Below are positions 63,068-64,000 of a stretch of DNA of 64,000 nt, piece by piece. The translations under genes were made by a program, and so were the position numbers. Source of the stretch: Leucobacter sp. OLIS6 (GTDB taxonomy: Bacteria; Actinomycetota; Actinomycetes; Actinomycetales; Microbacteriaceae); assembly GCF_002752355.1 (NCBI RefSeq), contig NZ_MRAV01000001.1, positions 248,001-312,000 of the forward strand, given 5' to 3'. The first letter of the stretch is position 1; the number at the start of each line of letters is the position of its first letter. A model generated the notes under the pieces. That model was not told the DNA's origin. It saw nothing but the letters and a program-made list of their open reading frames with translations, and ran no database searches.

Positions 63068-64000
63068 ATGGCTCTTTTCGGACGAGGGACGCACGACGGA
63101 ACCGAGAACGACGATGCTGCGCGGGGCGAGGAGCGTGATGCGCGAGACCACGCGGCCGATCACGCCGCCGATCCCGCCGCGGCACCGGTCCGGCGGGACG
63201 AGCGACTGGCCGAGGGGCTCGGACTCTGGGCGGAGCGGAAGGATCGGCGGACGCTGGCGGAGGTGCTGCGGCGCGCGCTGACCGGTCAGCTCCTGCTCGA
63301 CATCTCGGATTCGGAGATCGCGGATCCGAGTTCCGGTCTGCAGCGGGGCGACCGGATCGCGATCGCAGCCCAGACCGACAACGCGGGGAGGCAACTGCTG
63401 ATGGCGTTCACCGAGAATGAGGAGCTCACCCGATATCGGGGGCGTCCGGGGATCTCGCTCGTCCAGCCCACCGCGGCGGTGCTCGCGCAGGCGGCCCGCG
63501 ACTTCGAGGGCATCGCGATCGATCCTCGGGCGGAGCACGCCTGCATCGTCTATGCGGAGGAGATCCTGCAGCACTTCGCCGACGACCCCGAGGCTCTCGT
63601 GCGCGCGACCGCGGCGACCACGACCGCGGCGACCGCGACCGCCGCGACCACGGCAACGGCAGCCGCGACGCCGACGGCAAACACCAACGCCCCGACGGCG
63701 GAGCGGTCGCCGTCGGATCCCGGATCCGGGTTGTTCGAGTCGCTGGTCGACGCTCCGCTGTTCGTGCCCGTCATCCCGGAACGGGATGCGTCGGGCGCCG
63801 AGACCGGGGCCGCTCGCGTGATGTCGGCCCAGGACGATCAGGGGCGGAGTTTCGCCGTGGCGGGGACGTCGCCGGCAGAGCTCTGGGCCTGGCGCGCCGA
63901 GGCGGAGGCGCATCGGGTCGCGCTCGCGCAGCTGGCGGATCTGGTGCAGGGGAACGGCCTCGCGGGCCTGCAACTGAATCCCGGCGGGCCGGGGGTGTTC
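63068..64000 (+). CDS. SseB family protein, 3' end outside window
   Basis: The frame is open from the ATG at 63068 to the window edge (311 codons). After a charged N-terminus, residues about 60-190 resemble the SseB N-terminal domain (DRIAIAAQTDNAGRQLLMAF, LTRYRGRPGISLVQP and AVLAQAARDFEGIAIDP). A long Ala/Thr repeat (about 185-220) follows, then a second SseB-like segment (FVPVIPERDASG, MSAQDDQGRSFAVAGTSPAE). SseB-like proteins in actinobacteria have no firm function. A TACACT -10 (63055-63060) 7 bases before the ATG suggests a leaderless message. Codon choice and GC match its neighbours. Confidence 0.8.
   Translation, partial: MALFGRGTHDGTENDDAARGEERDARDHAADHAADPAAAPVRRDERLAEGLGLWAERKDRRTLAEVLRRALTGQLLLDISDSEIADPSSGLQRGDRIAIAAQTDNAGRQLLMAFTENEELTRYRGRPGISLVQPTAAVLAQAARDFEGIAIDPRAEHACIVYAEEILQHFADDPEALVRATAATTTAATATAATTATAAATPTANTNAPTAERSPSDPGSGLFESLVDAPLFVPVIPERDASGAETGAARVMSAQDDQGRSFAVAGTSPAELWAWRAEAEAHRVALAQLADLVQGNGLAGLQLNPGGPGVF

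Noticed and set aside
1..64000. tRNA, rRNA, transposase, integrase or prophage genes
   Set aside because: I scanned intergenic regions for tRNA T-arm patterns and the proteins for recombinase motifs and saw none. Short RNAs could still be missed by eye.

Overview
The window is high-GC DNA from an actinobacterium, most likely a member of the Microbacteriaceae (Leucobacter-like is my best guess). The evidence is a mycothiol S-conjugate amidase gene (mca), the actinobacterial families DUF4307, DUF4245 and DUF6264, a GlpX-type fructose-1,6-bisphosphatase, an LAxTG class E sortase signal, and many genes whose ATG or GTG lies about 7 nt after a TANNNT -10 box (leaderless transcripts). I see no rRNA, tRNA, CRISPR array, transposase or prophage. 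Most of the window is ordinary chromosome.

Layout. 1-1830: end of an AI-2E transporter gene and threonine deaminase. 1831-4511: a repeat-rich patch around an AbiEi/endonuclease-like gene and a TetR regulator with a palindromic operator. 4512-7674: amidohydrolase and APC permease. 7773-14422: two-component system, orphan TAXI binding lipoprotein and the glutamate ABC transporter gluABCD, with four CTCAAG direct repeats in front of gluA. 14460-19508: TSUP permease, greA, DUF4307, mca (apparently frameshifted), a small membrane protein and recQ. 19530-26400: TetR/MFS pair, hemolysin III, isoprenyl transferase, SDR, MtaD-like deaminase and nucleoside phosphorylase.

26464-39425 (minus strand) is the most unusual part: 13 tightly packed codirectional genes. 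The upstream half is mtnA, a BMP lipoprotein with a nucleoside-type ABC transporter, and a DUF985 cupin. The downstream half is a response-regulator receiver fused to a PIG-L/LmbE deacetylase, then an ATP-grasp enzyme, a PHP-domain phosphoesterase, a membrane family-2 glycosyltransferase, a 43-residue membrane protein, a stand-alone receiver and a hybrid-free PAS sensor kinase. Nearly every junction in the second half overlaps by 1 to 4 bases. I infer a glycan or glycoconjugate-making system controlled post-translationally by a phosphorelay.

39795-64000: PIN-PhoH ATPase, acyl-CoA dehydrogenase, TPR protein, SGNH hydrolase, GntR/MFS pair, a wall-anchored metallophosphatase, fumC, beta-carbonic anhydrase, DUF4245, xseB and xseA separated by an inserted vapBC module, ispH, a VanY-like peptidase, a PLP decarboxylase with a GPH-type transporter, a FUSC-like protein, DUF6264, fbaA and glpX (the aldolase and FBPase steps of gluconeogenesis, divergent), a 56-bp palindrome, and a truncated SseB-family gene.

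All functions are read from motifs and gene order; no database search was possible.
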